Positions 16,783 through 25,991 of a stretch of 64,000 nt of DNA are shown here, piece by piece (the stretch's first letter is position 1; each line of letters starts with the position of its first letter). The position numbers were made by a program, and so were the translations under genes. The notes below the pieces were generated by a model, which was given only the letters and a program-made list of their open reading frames with translations, was not told where the DNA came from and ran no database searches. Source of the stretch: Granulosicoccus sp036478595 (lineage in GTDB: Bacteria; Pseudomonadota; Gammaproteobacteria; Granulosicoccales; Granulosicoccaceae); assembly GCA_036478595.1 (NCBI GenBank), contig JAZGEF010000052.1:124001-188000 (forward strand), in the 5' to 3' direction.

Positions 16783-17136
16783 ATGCTAAAAAACAATGAC
16801 TCAATTTCTTTTGTCGCTACTCGTGATCCGGCGATATCTCGTGTTTTTTACGAAGGTACGCTCGGCTTAACGCTGGTTTCGGATGAGCACATTGCGCTCG
16901 TATTTGACGTGAACGGTCACATGCTTAGAATTACCATGGTTGACAAACTGATACCCGCAAAACATACCATTTTGGGCTGACATGTGAGTGATACTTCTGC
17001 GATGGCAAAAAAACCTAGGCGCGTGTGGAGTCGTTTTTGAACGATGATAGACCAGGATGAGCTTGGCATTTGGGTATCGCCATCGGGTGTAAACGTAGCT
17101 TGGTTTAAAGATCCTGATGGCAATATTTATCCCTGA
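16783..17136 (+). pseudogene. Glyoxalase/VOC-family protein, broken
   Basis: The first frame from ATG 16783 reads SISFVATRDPAISRVFYEGT, then LGLTLVSDEHIALVFD, a VOC beta-alpha-beta module, and stops at TGA 16978-16980 where the family has the Trp of GWHV. The same frame resumes HVSDTSAM, then a short piece in another frame gives LGACGVVFER, and the original frame closes with ELGIWVSPSGVNVAWFKDPD and GNIYP to TGA 17134. One nonsense mutation and a pair of compensating indels explain it. Intact members are about 120 residue metal-binding dioxygenase or isomerase-like proteins. Non-functional as it stands. Confidence 0.65.
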
Positions 17137-17305
17137 CACAATTATCCGATAGCACTTCGCAGTAGACACTACTCACCGGGGAGGCAGCGAAATGTAGAGA
17201 AAATTGTTTTTAGCGTTTTCCTGCTAGGATCGATTTTGAGGTTGGTAGATCTGGTCGAATAATTCTAATTTATCAAGCGCCCGAGTCTATTAATGGAGAG
17301 GTTCA

Positions 17306-17800
17306 ATGAAGCAATATAGCAAGCTTTTGAAGCAGCAAGAAAGCCATCATGCACCGATTGTTCTACGAAAGCACGGGCTTATTTGTAAGCAAGTGTCGTT
17401 TGGTAGCGGCCCCGCTCCATTATATTTGGCTAAACCGAATTGGACTAATCGTTTTGATCAAGAGCGTGATACAACGATTGGAATTTTTTGCAGTATCTGG
17501 GTGTCTCCAGCGCTATTGGGACAAAAGCAGTTTGCCTACAACATTCACTCTAAAGCTATTCGAACCCTACCCGGGTACAAGTTAACCTCACAAAAATTTG
17601 CTAGTGATTTTCGGAGCCTAGTTAAGACCGACGTATCTAAGTGGCCCGGAATTAGGCTTGACTATGGGCCAACGACACTTCTAGAAGGTAGAGAAGTATG
17701 CGAGTTAAACAGCTTTGCCGAAAAAATAGAGGAACGCATGCACGGTTTTGTAGACATCCATCTGCACATTGACAATTTGCTAGAGGCATCTTTGCTTTGA
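17306..17800 (+). CDS. Unknown 164-residue cytoplasmic protein
   Basis: ATG 17306 is preceded by GGAGAGG (17294-17300), a good ribosome binding site, which supports a real gene. The protein is soluble with no signal peptide or membrane helix, and slightly basic in its first half (LLKQQESHHAPIVLRKHGLI). No family was recognised. It lies between the glyoxalase relic and the guanidino-enzyme gene, on the same strand as both. The frame is intact, unlike its left neighbours. Confidence 0.55.
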   Translation: MKQYSKLLKQQESHHAPIVLRKHGLICKQVSFGSGPAPLYLAKPNWTNRFDQERDTTIGIFCSIWVSPALLGQKQFAYNIHSKAIRTLPGYKLTSQKFASDFRSLVKTDVSKWPGIRLDYGPTTLLEGREVCELNSFAEKIEERMHGFVDIHLHIDNLLEASLL

Positions 17801-18029
17801 TCTTATAGAAGGGTGTATTGCTTATAGAAACAGTAGTCGAGCGCTACACTTTCTAGAATGTGCAGCTCGTACCCCTGCGCTGGCAGTAGCTATTAGGTGA
17901 GGCCTTAATGATTAACGGAAGTCGCCTCTGCGGGCTATGTTAAACGTACTCACAGAGCGCACTATTCTATTTTTACGTGATGCACTAGACTAAGCCGTGA
18001 TGAAAAGTTTGAAAACGAGCGAGGCAATT

Positions 18030-18923
18030 ATGACAAACGGGCAGTTGAATAAAGTTCAATGGAACATCAATGCACAAACGGGTGTGTTGAGCGATGTCTT
18101 ACTTGGTAAACCTGATCATTTCCGATGGGTTCCGTTGAACTCGATTTCTGCTGTCAATCAAGCCAACCAAGAAAAAATGGGTTATCGCTTTGATAGGCAG
18201 AAAACCATTCAACAACATCAAAGGATGGTTGATGTATACGAAACGAATGGGGTTCGATGCCATTTTGTAGAAGCAAATGAAGGCCTTCCGAGCAGCGTTT
18301 TTACTCGTGATTCTAGTTTCATGACACCTTGGGGTGCGGTTATTACCAGCGTGCAAACACCACCTCGACGTCAAGACTATTCTGTAGTGTCAGAGTTTTA
18401 TCTCAAAGCCGGAATCCCGATATGGAATTGGGTAACTGCTGATCATTTTGAAGGCGGTGATTTTGTCATCATAAAACCAGGTGTGGTTTTGCTCGGATGG
18501 TCTGGCGACCGGTCTACCCAAATCGGTGCTGAGCAAGTTGCCACATGGATGGGTGAGATGGGTTGGGAAGCATTCATCGTTCCGATTCCCCCACAGTTTG
18601 TACACATGGATGCTGTTGTTGTGATGTTGGAGAAAAACATGGCTTTAGTCTGCGAGGATGCATTGCCTAAGTACGCTATCGAATGGTTAGATCAACAGGG
18701 CATTGAACGTATTATCGTTCCCTATGCTGATTGCGTAAAACTGGGAGGCAATGTGGTTAGCCTTGGTAACAAGCGTGTGTTATCCATGGCCCATAACTTA
18801 AATATCAATGCCTTGTTAAAAGCCAAAGATTTTGAGGTTACGGCCATTGACTACGATATGTTTGCGATTGGCGGTGGTGGTGTTCACTGTTCTTGCCATG
18901 AACTCAATAGAGAAAATCAATGA
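18030..18923 (+). CDS. Dimethylarginine dimethylaminohydrolase/arginine deiminase-like enzyme
   Basis: 297 residues of the guanidino-group modifying superfamily (DDAH, arginine deiminase, amidinotransferases). Seen: FTRDSS at 91-96, FEGGDFV in the middle with the conserved Asp/Glu pair, VHMDAVVVML with the catalytic His, and GGGGVHCSCHEL at the end with the nucleophilic Cys (287 or 289). These enzymes hydrolyse arginine or methylarginines to citrulline plus ammonia or methylamine. ATG 18030 has GAGG 5 bases upstream; ATG 18000 is possible but has none. It precedes a GFA-type relic by 2 bases, and a minus-strand amidinotransferase of the same superfamily lies just beyond. The substrate cannot be decided from sequence. 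Confidence 0.82.
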   Translation: MTNGQLNKVQWNINAQTGVLSDVLLGKPDHFRWVPLNSISAVNQANQEKMGYRFDRQKTIQQHQRMVDVYETNGVRCHFVEANEGLPSSVFTRDSSFMTPWGAVITSVQTPPRRQDYSVVSEFYLKAGIPIWNWVTADHFEGGDFVIIKPGVVLLGWSGDRSTQIGAEQVATWMGEMGWEAFIVPIPPQFVHMDAVVVMLEKNMALVCEDALPKYAIEWLDQQGIERIIVPYADCVKLGGNVVSLGNKRVLSMAHNLNINALLKAKDFEVTAIDYDMFAIGGGGVHCSCHELNRENQ

Positions 18924-18925
18924 CA

Positions 18926-19418
18926 ATGAAGCATAATAAGGTGGCTGTCCTTACCGGGCGATGCTACTGTGGCGCAACAACGTTTAGTGCGACGCAGGAT
19001 CCGCAAACCGTCGTTTATTGTCTGTCGACGTGCGACCGGGGGCGGGCCAGTTGGGGTGTTTGCGGCTTTGGATGAAGCAGCAGTGACATTTACGCAAAAC
19101 GAAGGTCGTACGATCTCCGTTAACCCTGATGTTACGCGTACGCTCTGCGCTGAATGCGGGCCTTCACTTACTGGCCGCTACGACTATCTTGCTGGGCAGG
19201 TTTACATCTCGTTGGGCGTTATCAACCAAGCTATTGATCTCGCTCCAAAAATACATTGCCATGATTCAGGGCGCAATTCGTGGCTTCATATTGATGATAA
19301 TTTAGAGCGAGTTGCTGCGACCGCACGTTCAAAAATCCACGATGATTCGAAGTCATTATTACAGACGGGTTGGGATCAGCCGCGCAGTAAGGTACCGGGG
19401 ACTTGCTTTGGAAAGTAG
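18926..19418 (+). pseudogene. GFA (CENP-V/S-formylglutathione-like) zinc protein, frameshifted
   Basis: ATG 18926, two bases after the previous stop, opens a frame with LTGRCYCGATTFSA and VVYCLSTC, the first zinc site of the GFA family. The rest of the protein, CRRATGGGPVGVFAALDEAA, LCAECGPSL and WLHIDDNLERV, runs in another frame to 19418. The junction is explained by loss of one of two 8-base tandem copies of CGACGTGC: inserting eight bases rejoins CLSTC to RRATG in frame. Cys positions CYC, the lost C-x-x-C spacing and CAEC are otherwise intact. The end overlaps the convergent amidinotransferase gene by 43 bases. It was probably co-transcribed with the upstream guanidino enzyme. Confidence 0.7.
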
Positions 19419-20506
19419 TCCTCGCAATTTCCTTCTCGATAAACGTCACCGGTAGCGCAGTGCAAGCCACCACCAAATGGATAGGCATCTCTAAACGGCA
19501 CAGGAATAACGTTCATACCAAGTTTGTCCATTTGTTCCTGTTGATACACCTCGCTTGCCTCAACCACAACTGTTTTATGATCGAGGATTAAGCAGTTCAT
19601 CGATAACCAGGTGCTTGAGTAGCAAAGCGGTGGAGGCCGGTTGTGAGAAGGCGGTGCTGCGTCAACGATTTCCCAATCGTTAGCTTCAAAGATCTTTCGT
19701 TGTTGTTCCGGTAAACGGCGATTGGGATTATTGATTATCAAACCCGGGCGCAGCGGTACAAATGTTGCGTCAATGTGGATTGGGTAGGGATCCCCGGGGA
19801 AATTCACAGCATGTACGCGGTGATCAGGGAAATGACGTTGCAACCATTCCATTCCTCGACGATTGGTGGTGAGGCCGTGTTGTACAAATAGGTCCTTACC
19901 CAATCGGCATACATCGGCTGCATCGAATAAGGGCTCGTGCTCAGTGGTGACAAAATCTAAGGCTGCAGTTCGTTTCAATCTGTCATCGATAGTAATCTCG
20001 TCAAAATAGCCGGATTGGAATGATTGCTCATTGAGGCGTGGGCGAGGCGCCTGTTCCCAACGAAAGTTTGGGTCTTCATCAAAGTAGCGTTGCATTAAGT
20101 CGTGATAAGCCAAGTACTCAAAGTAACGGCAACGAAACGACATGGGCGCCGACAGAATTTCGCAACCGATAGTTAACAAAACGTCTCGAGGAGGCATGCA
20201 GCCGAACTGGCTGGCGGTGGTGAAATCTGGCGTGTTAACCGCTTGATTCCATTGAATGGGAGTGGGACGATCAACCGTGATGCCGCGCTTCTCCAATACG
20301 CTTACTAGGTGGTCTAGCTGGGCATTGGCTTTTTCAACCGTTTCAAGTGGGCGTGGACCCCACATACCTCGCATATCACTATCTTCGGGCACTTTGGCCT
20401 CGGTGGCAGGCTCGGTTGGCGGAATACAGGTGTGATCCGCCCGACCGACGATAACGTGCTTCAGCGGATCAAATTCATTCCAAGAATTGACAACGGTTTT
20501 ACTCAT
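19376..20506 (-). CDS. Glycine amidinotransferase-like enzyme
   Basis: 376 residues. Moves the amidino group of arginine to an amine such as glycine. The catalytic triad of the family is visible: Asp in FDAADVCRLGKDLFVQHG, His in PIHIDATFVPLRPGLIINNP and Cys at about residue 350 in FGGGLHCATGDV. The N-terminus (SKTVVNSWNEFDPLKHVIVG) is the standard beginning of the family. The closest known groups are animal AGAT, actinomycete StrB1-type inosamine amidinotransferases and cyanobacterial CyrA; the acceptor is unknown. Start ATG 20504-20506. Convergent with the DDAH-like gene and the GFA relic. It stands alone on its strand, 265 bases from the terminator of the next operon. Confidence 0.88.
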   Translation of the reverse strand: MSKTVVNSWNEFDPLKHVIVGRADHTCIPPTEPATEAKVPEDSDMRGMWGPRPLETVEKANAQLDHLVSVLEKRGITVDRPTPIQWNQAVNTPDFTTASQFGCMPPRDVLLTIGCEILSAPMSFRCRYFEYLAYHDLMQRYFDEDPNFRWEQAPRPRLNEQSFQSGYFDEITIDDRLKRTAALDFVTTEHEPLFDAADVCRLGKDLFVQHGLTTNRRGMEWLQRHFPDHRVHAVNFPGDPYPIHIDATFVPLRPGLIINNPNRRLPEQQRKIFEANDWEIVDAAPPSHNRPPPLCYSSTWLSMNCLILDHKTVVVEASEVYQQEQMDKLGMNVIPVPFRDAYPFGGGLHCATGDVYREGNCEDYFPKQVPGTLLRG

Positions 20507-20707
20507 GGAGCCAGGCCTCAGTTTTTATAGTGGTAGTGCAGTGAAGCCACACGGCCAAACACGCGAGTGTCGAGTTTACGACATAATGAGGATTCGATCT
20601 ATGGGGCTGAATATTCTAATACTTCGTAGGTTGATTTGGGCCAAGCACACGAACAATGCTTCCGTGCTAACTCAGTGAAGACAAAAGTGGAGACGGAAAT
20701 TGGTGAA

Positions 20708-20736
20708 AAACACCACTCTCAATGAGAGTGGTGTTT
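20708..20736 (-). terminator. Rho-independent terminator of the PspA operon
   Basis: AAACACCACTCTC (20708-20720), loop AAT, GAGAGTGGTGTTT (20724-20736). The 13-bp stem is perfect, and on the minus strand it ends in a T run (GTGTTTTTCACC). It lies 35 bases past the stop of the minus-strand membrane protein gene. Confidence 0.85.
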
Positions 20737-20770
20737 ATAGTCACGTGAGTTACTAAGTGCACGATATAAA

Positions 20771-22180
20771 TTAATTTTGCACTGCAACAACGGTCCCCGC
20801 TCTGTCCAACATAGAGCCTGACACTATCGCAATTGCACCTGCTGCTCCGATACCCCACCAGCCCGTTTGCAATACCACTGACCATAGCGCTGTAGCGTTG
20901 ATTGCGACGATACTGATTACACCCGTCATTGCAATACCAACAATGGCCGGCCGTTTTAACAGGTAGCCGTACACGCTTACGCTTAAAAGAATGGCGGTGC
21001 TGATTGCAGTGATTAGTGATTGGCTCGTTATCAGTGCTTGCAGTAGTAGAGTACCACTAGCAATGCCCACCAGGACTGCACAAAGCGTGTTAGCTAGATC
21101 GCGATTTGCTGATACTTTGTTGATGTCTAGTGCTAACAACAATAGTGTCGCTGCACTGATGATCACATACCAACCGTGGGCAAGGTGATAGGTAAGAACG
21201 TTGGCAAGCGAAATACTGAACATCAACGCAATTAGCGTTGCTAATACCGTTAGGAAAGATGTCATTAACCCACTATCACTTCGTTGTGTGAGCAAATGCC
21301 TTGCGCAAAAGTAGAAACCAGCAGCGAGAATGACTATCAAAAAGCCGGTTGCCTCATATAGAAACAAGCTGCGTACAGCGATGATTACCGGTGCAACGAA
21401 TAACAACGCAACTGCGAATCCGCCTTCGGGTGTTTTTAGTGCTAACGAATTTTTGTGATTTTTGTGCACCAGGTAACCGACTGATGCAGCTGATGCTATA
21501 GCGATGATAGCCGACCAAAGTTCCTGACGTACAGGAACCAGCATGAATGCGCTACCTAAAATTAACGCAGTACTTAACCATGTTCTCTCTGAGCGAGCTA
21601 GTACAGTGAATCCCAACCAAACTATTGGCAGTAACACCAACACGCCTGCAGCCAGTGCTAATGGAATGTCACTGACACTCGCTACTGTCCAGTGCGCAAA
21701 GCCTGGATAGCTAACGGATATAACGTCTAGCGGGATGATTGAGTAAATCAATGCACCAAACACGGTAAAATTTGCGGTTATAGAGAGTAAGCCTAGTCCA
21801 ATAAATATTCGGCTACCGCGTTGCTCTTTAAGTAGCATGCTCATTAGCAGGCCGGCTGCCGTTAGAGCGGTTGTAAAGCCTATCATAGTCAAAAAGCGAT
21901 AGAGATCATTAGCAACCTCTACGCCTTCTAGCATGAATAAACCCATGGCAGTTGCAACCCCTAGTGCGCCAAACATTCGCAGCGCATCTGATACTGATGC
22001 GTACCTTCGGGCTAGTGCAAAGATACCTGTTTCTGAAGTTGGCTCAACTGAAGCCTCCTCTAACCCAGAGGGTTCTTCTGTGTCTCTCTCGAAGGCCTTG
22101 TGATTGGGTTTATTCCAATTCGCGTTAGTTTCAGATTGAGGATCAACTACCGTATCGTCTATCGCTAGATCGTTACTCAT
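20771..22180 (-). CDS. Polytopic membrane protein of a PspA operon
   Basis: 469 residues. A 60-residue acidic cytoplasmic N-terminus (Asp, Glu, Thr, Pro-rich) is followed by about 14 hydrophobic helices with short loops, ending VVAVQN. No transporter signature or catalytic motif is evident. The start codon overlaps the end of the pspA-like gene by 8 bases (22173-22180), so translation is coupled and the proteins are likely partners in the inner membrane. A terminator follows. A role in membrane-stress or membrane remodelling with PspA is inferred from context only. Confidence 0.7.
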   Translation of the reverse strand: MSNDLAIDDTVVDPQSETNANWNKPNHKAFERDTEEPSGLEEASVEPTSETGIFALARRYASVSDALRMFGALGVATAMGLFMLEGVEVANDLYRFLTMIGFTTALTAAGLLMSMLLKEQRGSRIFIGLGLLSITANFTVFGALIYSIIPLDVISVSYPGFAHWTVASVSDIPLALAAGVLVLLPIVWLGFTVLARSERTWLSTALILGSAFMLVPVRQELWSAIIAIASAASVGYLVHKNHKNSLALKTPEGGFAVALLFVAPVIIAVRSLFLYEATGFLIVILAAGFYFCARHLLTQRSDSGLMTSFLTVLATLIALMFSISLANVLTYHLAHGWYVIISAATLLLLALDINKVSANRDLANTLCAVLVGIASGTLLLQALITSQSLITAISTAILLSVSVYGYLLKRPAIVGIAMTGVISIVAINATALWSVVLQTGWWGIGAAGAIAIVSGSMLDRAGTVVAVQN

Positions 22181-22841
22181 TGCTATTACTCCCTTGTGTT
22201 ACTAGCGCATCCAGTTCTGCTTCGAGGCGCTCGTTTTCTTCATTGGTATCGAATCCTTCTGCCAATTCGTCGGTAGAAAGATCGGTGTAAAGATGTGAAT
22301 CATTTAGTAGTTCTGATTGGCCAACTTTCACCTCCCATCTTTCAATCGCATTCTCGACGTCATCACCCATACGCCCATCAAGCGTATAAACAATGCTGCC
22401 TGCTTGCGCAGCCGCTTCGCGAGATCGCATTTGGTTTCGTTGTTGTTGCAGTGCTTCAACGCGATTGGTGGATTCATCAATGCTGCCACGTACGCGTTTG
22501 ATGATTCTGCCGTGCTCGTCTAATTGCTCTCGTGCAATTATTAGCGTTTTTTCCCGCAGCTTTTTGCGTTGCAAACAGGCCAATGCTTTTTGTCGGTCAG
22601 TGTCGGCACAGGCCACTGCGCGATCGGCCCATAACTCAATTTCACTGCTTAATTCGGTAACGCGGTTGTGTTGCTGCATGCCGTCTTTTTCCAATCGTGT
22701 AAGGCGAGCTTTTGCTCTAACTACGGCCTCTCGACTTTCCTTCAGTGCCGCATCCACTATAGCCTCGTGGTTCTCCATGCTGGCAACCGTACGGTCGACT
22801 CCAGAGTGGACGGTGGTGACAATACGTTTGAATAGATTCAT
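22173..22841 (-). CDS. pspA: PspA/IM30-family protein
   Basis: 222 residues, the same length as E. coli PspA. N-terminal MNLFKRIVTTVHSGVDRTVA is an amphipathic helix for membrane binding, and the rest is long coiled coil (about residues 25-150) rich in Lys, Arg, Glu and Gln. PspA-like proteins assemble into ESCRT-III-like rods that stabilise the inner membrane and can inhibit sigma-54 activator PspF; no pspBC or pspF is nearby, so regulation must differ. The C-terminal tail after residue 185 is acidic and probably disordered. Upstream operon gene of the 469-residue membrane protein, with a divergent XRE regulator 112 bases away. The gene symbol is a family label. Confidence 0.8.
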   Translation of the reverse strand: MNLFKRIVTTVHSGVDRTVASMENHEAIVDAALKESREAVVRAKARLTRLEKDGMQQHNRVTELSSEIELWADRAVACADTDRQKALACLQRKKLREKTLIIAREQLDEHGRIIKRVRGSIDESTNRVEALQQQRNQMRSREAAAQAGSIVYTLDGRMGDDVENAIERWEVKVGQSELLNDSHLYTDLSTDELAEGFDTNEENERLEAELDALVTQGSNSNE

Positions 22842-22953
22842 TGTTTTAGCTCCTGTGTGTGTAGAGCTAGTGTCGCCAAAAAGTCTATATAACGCTACCT
22901 TTATAAAATTAGACTAGAATACATGGCCTCAGGGTTTAATAATACGGTACTTT

Positions 22954-23688
22954 ATGGCACAGGCAACTCGATTAGTTCACGAGCTCAAAACCCAGCTAAA
23001 ACTCAAAGGCATTACTTATCGTGAGTTAGCTCAACAATTGGAGCTGTCTGAATCGGCGGTAAAGCAGATGTTTTCCAGCGGCAATATGACGCTGAGCAGG
23101 TTAGACAGAATTTGCGAAATTCTAGCAATGGAGCTCAGTGATCTGATGCGCCTAAGCGAAGATGCGAGCAAGCAGCTACAGTCCTTATCACTTGAGCAAG
23201 AGGCTGAATTAATTGGTGACACCAAGTTGTTAGTGGTTGCGTATTGTCTTGTTAACCATTGGAGCTTTGCAGAAATACTCGATAAATATGCACTGACAGA
23301 AGTGGAGGGCATACGCTACCTTGCCAGGCTTGATCGTATGAAGCTGATTGAGCTATTGCCGGGCAATCGCGTGAAACCGCTGATCTCCAGTAATTTTAAC
23401 TGGCAACCGAACGGGCCAATAGAGCATTACTTTCGTAAAGAAGTGCAGGGCCCTTTTTTTAATGCTGACTTTAATGATGAGGGCACTCTGCGTCTGGTCA
23501 AAAACGGAGATATATCTATTATTGCTAAGCAGCAGATAATGGAACGTTTGCATTCCATTGGCCAGCTATTTGATGACACCGTGCGCGAAGAGAGAAAGCT
23601 TCCTCTGGATCAGCGCCAAGGGACGACGATGGTGTTGGCTATTCGCAACTGGATGTTTCTGGCGTTTGAATCTTTAGAGAGGCCTTAG
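22954..23688 (+). CDS. XRE-family HTH regulator
   Basis: 244 residues. A HTH_XRE domain covers about residues 10-65: LKGITYRELAQQLELSESAV, then KQMFSSGNMTLSRLDRICEI. The remaining 175 residues are a ligand- or partner-binding domain without a name I can give (QRQGTTMVLAIRNWMFLAFESLE at the end). Divergent from the pspA operon with 112 bases between starts, the usual layout of a regulator with its target, so it may control that operon or itself. ATG 22954 fits the family. No motif for phosphorylation or metal binding seen. Confidence 0.8.
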   Translation: MAQATRLVHELKTQLKLKGITYRELAQQLELSESAVKQMFSSGNMTLSRLDRICEILAMELSDLMRLSEDASKQLQSLSLEQEAELIGDTKLLVVAYCLVNHWSFAEILDKYALTEVEGIRYLARLDRMKLIELLPGNRVKPLISSNFNWQPNGPIEHYFRKEVQGPFFNADFNDEGTLRLVKNGDISIIAKQQIMERLHSIGQLFDDTVREERKLPLDQRQGTTMVLAIRNWMFLAFESLERP

Positions 23689-24065
23689 GATAAGGCCCGC
23701 AGAGCATCGAACTACCTTACAAGAGAAGCAAGTGGGCATTGTCGGCTCCATCGTTAAGCACGAATAAATTTTGGTAACACCGGTAGGTTTTAACCTATGC
23801 AGCTTTAAAAGACTGCTTTTCATCCTGACGTGTACCACGCAGATATTTTCTCTATTACGTAACAATCTCATAATGCATCGTATGTTGGTTTTCTGGGCGG
23901 CATATATTTTCGATATGGGCTTGTGGGTGAATTTATTTGTTTATCAAGTGTAGGAGGTTCGGCTCAATCCGGCGTTCACCTAAAAGCCGGGCAGAGGCAA
24001 GATCAATCCGTTATGCTTATTGGTAACACGGCTCTCCCATTGATTAACCCGTACTTGGCAACGCT
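23689..24065. other. 377-base gap before the RRM gene
   Basis: A 26-codon open frame with a hydrophobic start (MHRMLVFWAAYIFDMGLWVN, 23875-23953) and short frames only. No tRNA or conserved RNA was seen. It may hold the 5' leader of the RRM gene, as such genes often have long cold-regulated leaders; this is inference. Confidence 0.3.
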
Positions 24066-24326
24066 ATGAAATTAATTGCACGCAACCTGGATCGTTCAAC
24101 CACTGAGGAAGAACTAAGCGAATTATTTCAAGAATACGGTGGAGTACAGTCTTGCGATTTAGTTATTGATCAGGCGAGCGGTGTATCCAAGGGTTTTGGC
24201 TTTGTAGTGATGCCGAAGGTTGGAGAGGCGAAAGCTGCTATGAAGAGCCTTAATAACATGACGATTGGAAACAATAAAATTCGGGTTAAGAAGGCTGAAG
24301 AGCCAAAAGAACCCAAAGCGCCATAA
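24066..24326 (+). CDS. Single RRM-domain RNA-binding protein
   Basis: 86 residues and essentially one RNA-recognition motif. RNP2 is KLIARNL at residues 2-8 and RNP1 is KGFGFVVM (about 46-53). A charged Lys/Glu/Pro tail (KKAEEPKEPKAP) follows. Such small RRM proteins are common in cyanobacteria and marine proteobacteria and are RNA chaperones or regulators, often cold induced. The aromatic residues of RNP1 (Phe-Gly-Phe) needed for RNA stacking are present. ATG 24066 begins directly with the domain. No partner gene adjacent; the next gene is 289 bases away. Confidence 0.9.
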   Translation: MKLIARNLDRSTTEEELSELFQEYGGVQSCDLVIDQASGVSKGFGFVVMPKVGEAKAAMKSLNNMTIGNNKIRVKKAEEPKEPKAP

Positions 24327-24614
24327 TACCCAATGTTTAATGGCCCGTTACTCAGGTTCCATTGTCAATCTGGGAGGCCTTAGATAAGTGAACAGGCCTA
24401 ATTAAACTTGACGGTATCAACGCTTGTTTAAATGTGCCTGAACGCTTTTAGCATCCAGATCCAAGGACTTTGAAACTGTGCGCTCTGCGGTGTGGGGCCT
24501 CCTAGGTACCACGAACTGACAATCAGTAGTTTGCAGCCCAACGCTGCGGGCCTGTTGGAAACGGTTGATACGTATTACAATGCCTTTCGCTCAGAAACAT
24601 AGAGAACAACAAAG

Positions 24615-25652
24615 ATGGGTAGATACAGCTTTTTGGATGACTATAGCGAGGGTTGTCATCCGAGGATCCTGGATGCGCTGAGTAAAACCAATATGATTCA
24701 GCAAACTGCCTATGGTGATGATGAGTATTCGGTAAAAGCCAGAATCTTGATTCGTGAACAGCTTGGTGCAGTTGATATCCCTGTATTTTTTGTGGCAGGT
24801 GGCACGCTCGCTAATATCATCATTTCGTCAATATCGCTAAGGTCCCATGAAGCCGTTATAGCGGCTAACACGGGCCACATAGTAGTGCGAGAAACCGGTG
24901 CGATCGAGGCAACTGGGCATAAGATTATTTCGGTGCAATCGGACGACGGTAAGCTTACACCTACAAGCATCAAAACAGCTCTTGCCAACAATGCGCATTT
25001 TCCTCATATGGCCAAACCCCGCCTTGTGTATATTTCCAATGCTACTGAGGCCGGCACTGTTTACACGAAAGCTGAATTGCAGGCGTTGTCATTGGTTTGC
25101 AAAGATAACGGCCTGCTACTGCTTCTGGACGGTGCACGTTTGGGTGTAGCGCTGACCGCTGGTATCAGTGATCTAAGCTTGGCGGATATTGCTGAGTTGA
25201 CGGACATATTCTGGATAGGTGGTACTAAAGCGGGTGCCTTGATCGGTGAGGCGATTGTCATACCCAACTCAAACCTGGCCGAGGACTTTGCGTTTCATAT
25301 TAAGCAACGGGGTGGCTTGTTAGCCAAGGGTCGATTGCTTGGGATTCAGTTTATGGAACTGTTTTCGGGTGGATTGTTTTTTGAATTAACGCGCCACGCA
25401 AATACGATGGCGCAAAAGTTATCAGAATCGATTACGGCATGTGGTTATAAATTAGCAGCACCCACGCAAAGTAATCAAGTATTTTTAATATTGCCAGATG
25501 CCTTAATTGAAAGCCTTAAAGTTAACTATGACTTTTATGTATGGGAAAAAATCGACAATCAACATTCAGTCACGAGAATAGTGACATCGTGGGCCACCGA
25601 CGAAAAACAAGTTGATGCATTGATTGAAGATATTAAAAAGCTGTCGGCTTAA
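24615..25652 (+). CDS. Low-specificity threonine aldolase-like PLP enzyme
   Basis: 345 residues, fold type I PLP enzyme of the threonine aldolase/beta-eliminating lyase group. The N-terminus SFLDDYSEGCHPRILDALSK and TAYGDDEYSVKA match the family; LLLLDGARLGVALTAG carries the Asp that holds the PLP ring nitrogen and the Arg next to it, and the Schiff-base Lys lies in WIGGTKAGALIGEAIV (about residue 205). Threonine aldolases cleave L-threonine or allo-threonine to glycine plus acetaldehyde; beta-hydroxy amino acids in general are possible. ATG 24615 is used. It is a single gene with 289 and 339-base gaps on its sides. Supply of glycine could connect with the amidinotransferase nearby, but that is speculation. 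Confidence 0.85.
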   Translation: MGRYSFLDDYSEGCHPRILDALSKTNMIQQTAYGDDEYSVKARILIREQLGAVDIPVFFVAGGTLANIIISSISLRSHEAVIAANTGHIVVRETGAIEATGHKIISVQSDDGKLTPTSIKTALANNAHFPHMAKPRLVYISNATEAGTVYTKAELQALSLVCKDNGLLLLLDGARLGVALTAGISDLSLADIAELTDIFWIGGTKAGALIGEAIVIPNSNLAEDFAFHIKQRGGLLAKGRLLGIQFMELFSGGLFFELTRHANTMAQKLSESITACGYKLAAPTQSNQVFLILPDALIESLKVNYDFYVWEKIDNQHSVTRIVTSWATDEKQVDALIEDIKKLSA

Positions 25653-25991
25653 GCCTTCTGAATGTCGTGAACACGCATTGTAATCATCGCGTTAAGCTGT
25701 GGCAGAAATTTGCAGCAAGCAATTATTGGTAAATTTAGTACAGTTGCTTACCAAGCGCCATTAACTCTGGCGGGCTTCAGTATGCGGCTTATTGTGCTGA
25801 GAGTGAATAACCATGCGTTTATTCGTTGAAATAATGTGCTTTTTACAAGCTCTGCCAAGTTGGGCTATGTGTAAAGCTTACATTGCACACACCAGAAGGC
25901 TTCGACCTATATTCATACTACAATAGGTTTAATATCAAATTAGCCCAGTGCACAGCTGTGGCTGTGAGCCCCTCTAGATTAAGGAAAATGC
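25653..25991. other. 339-base gap, nothing identified
   Basis: No open frame of note, hairpin or RNA gene was seen. The right end holds AAGGAAA (25981-25987), the ribosome binding site of the next gene. Confidence 0.4.
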
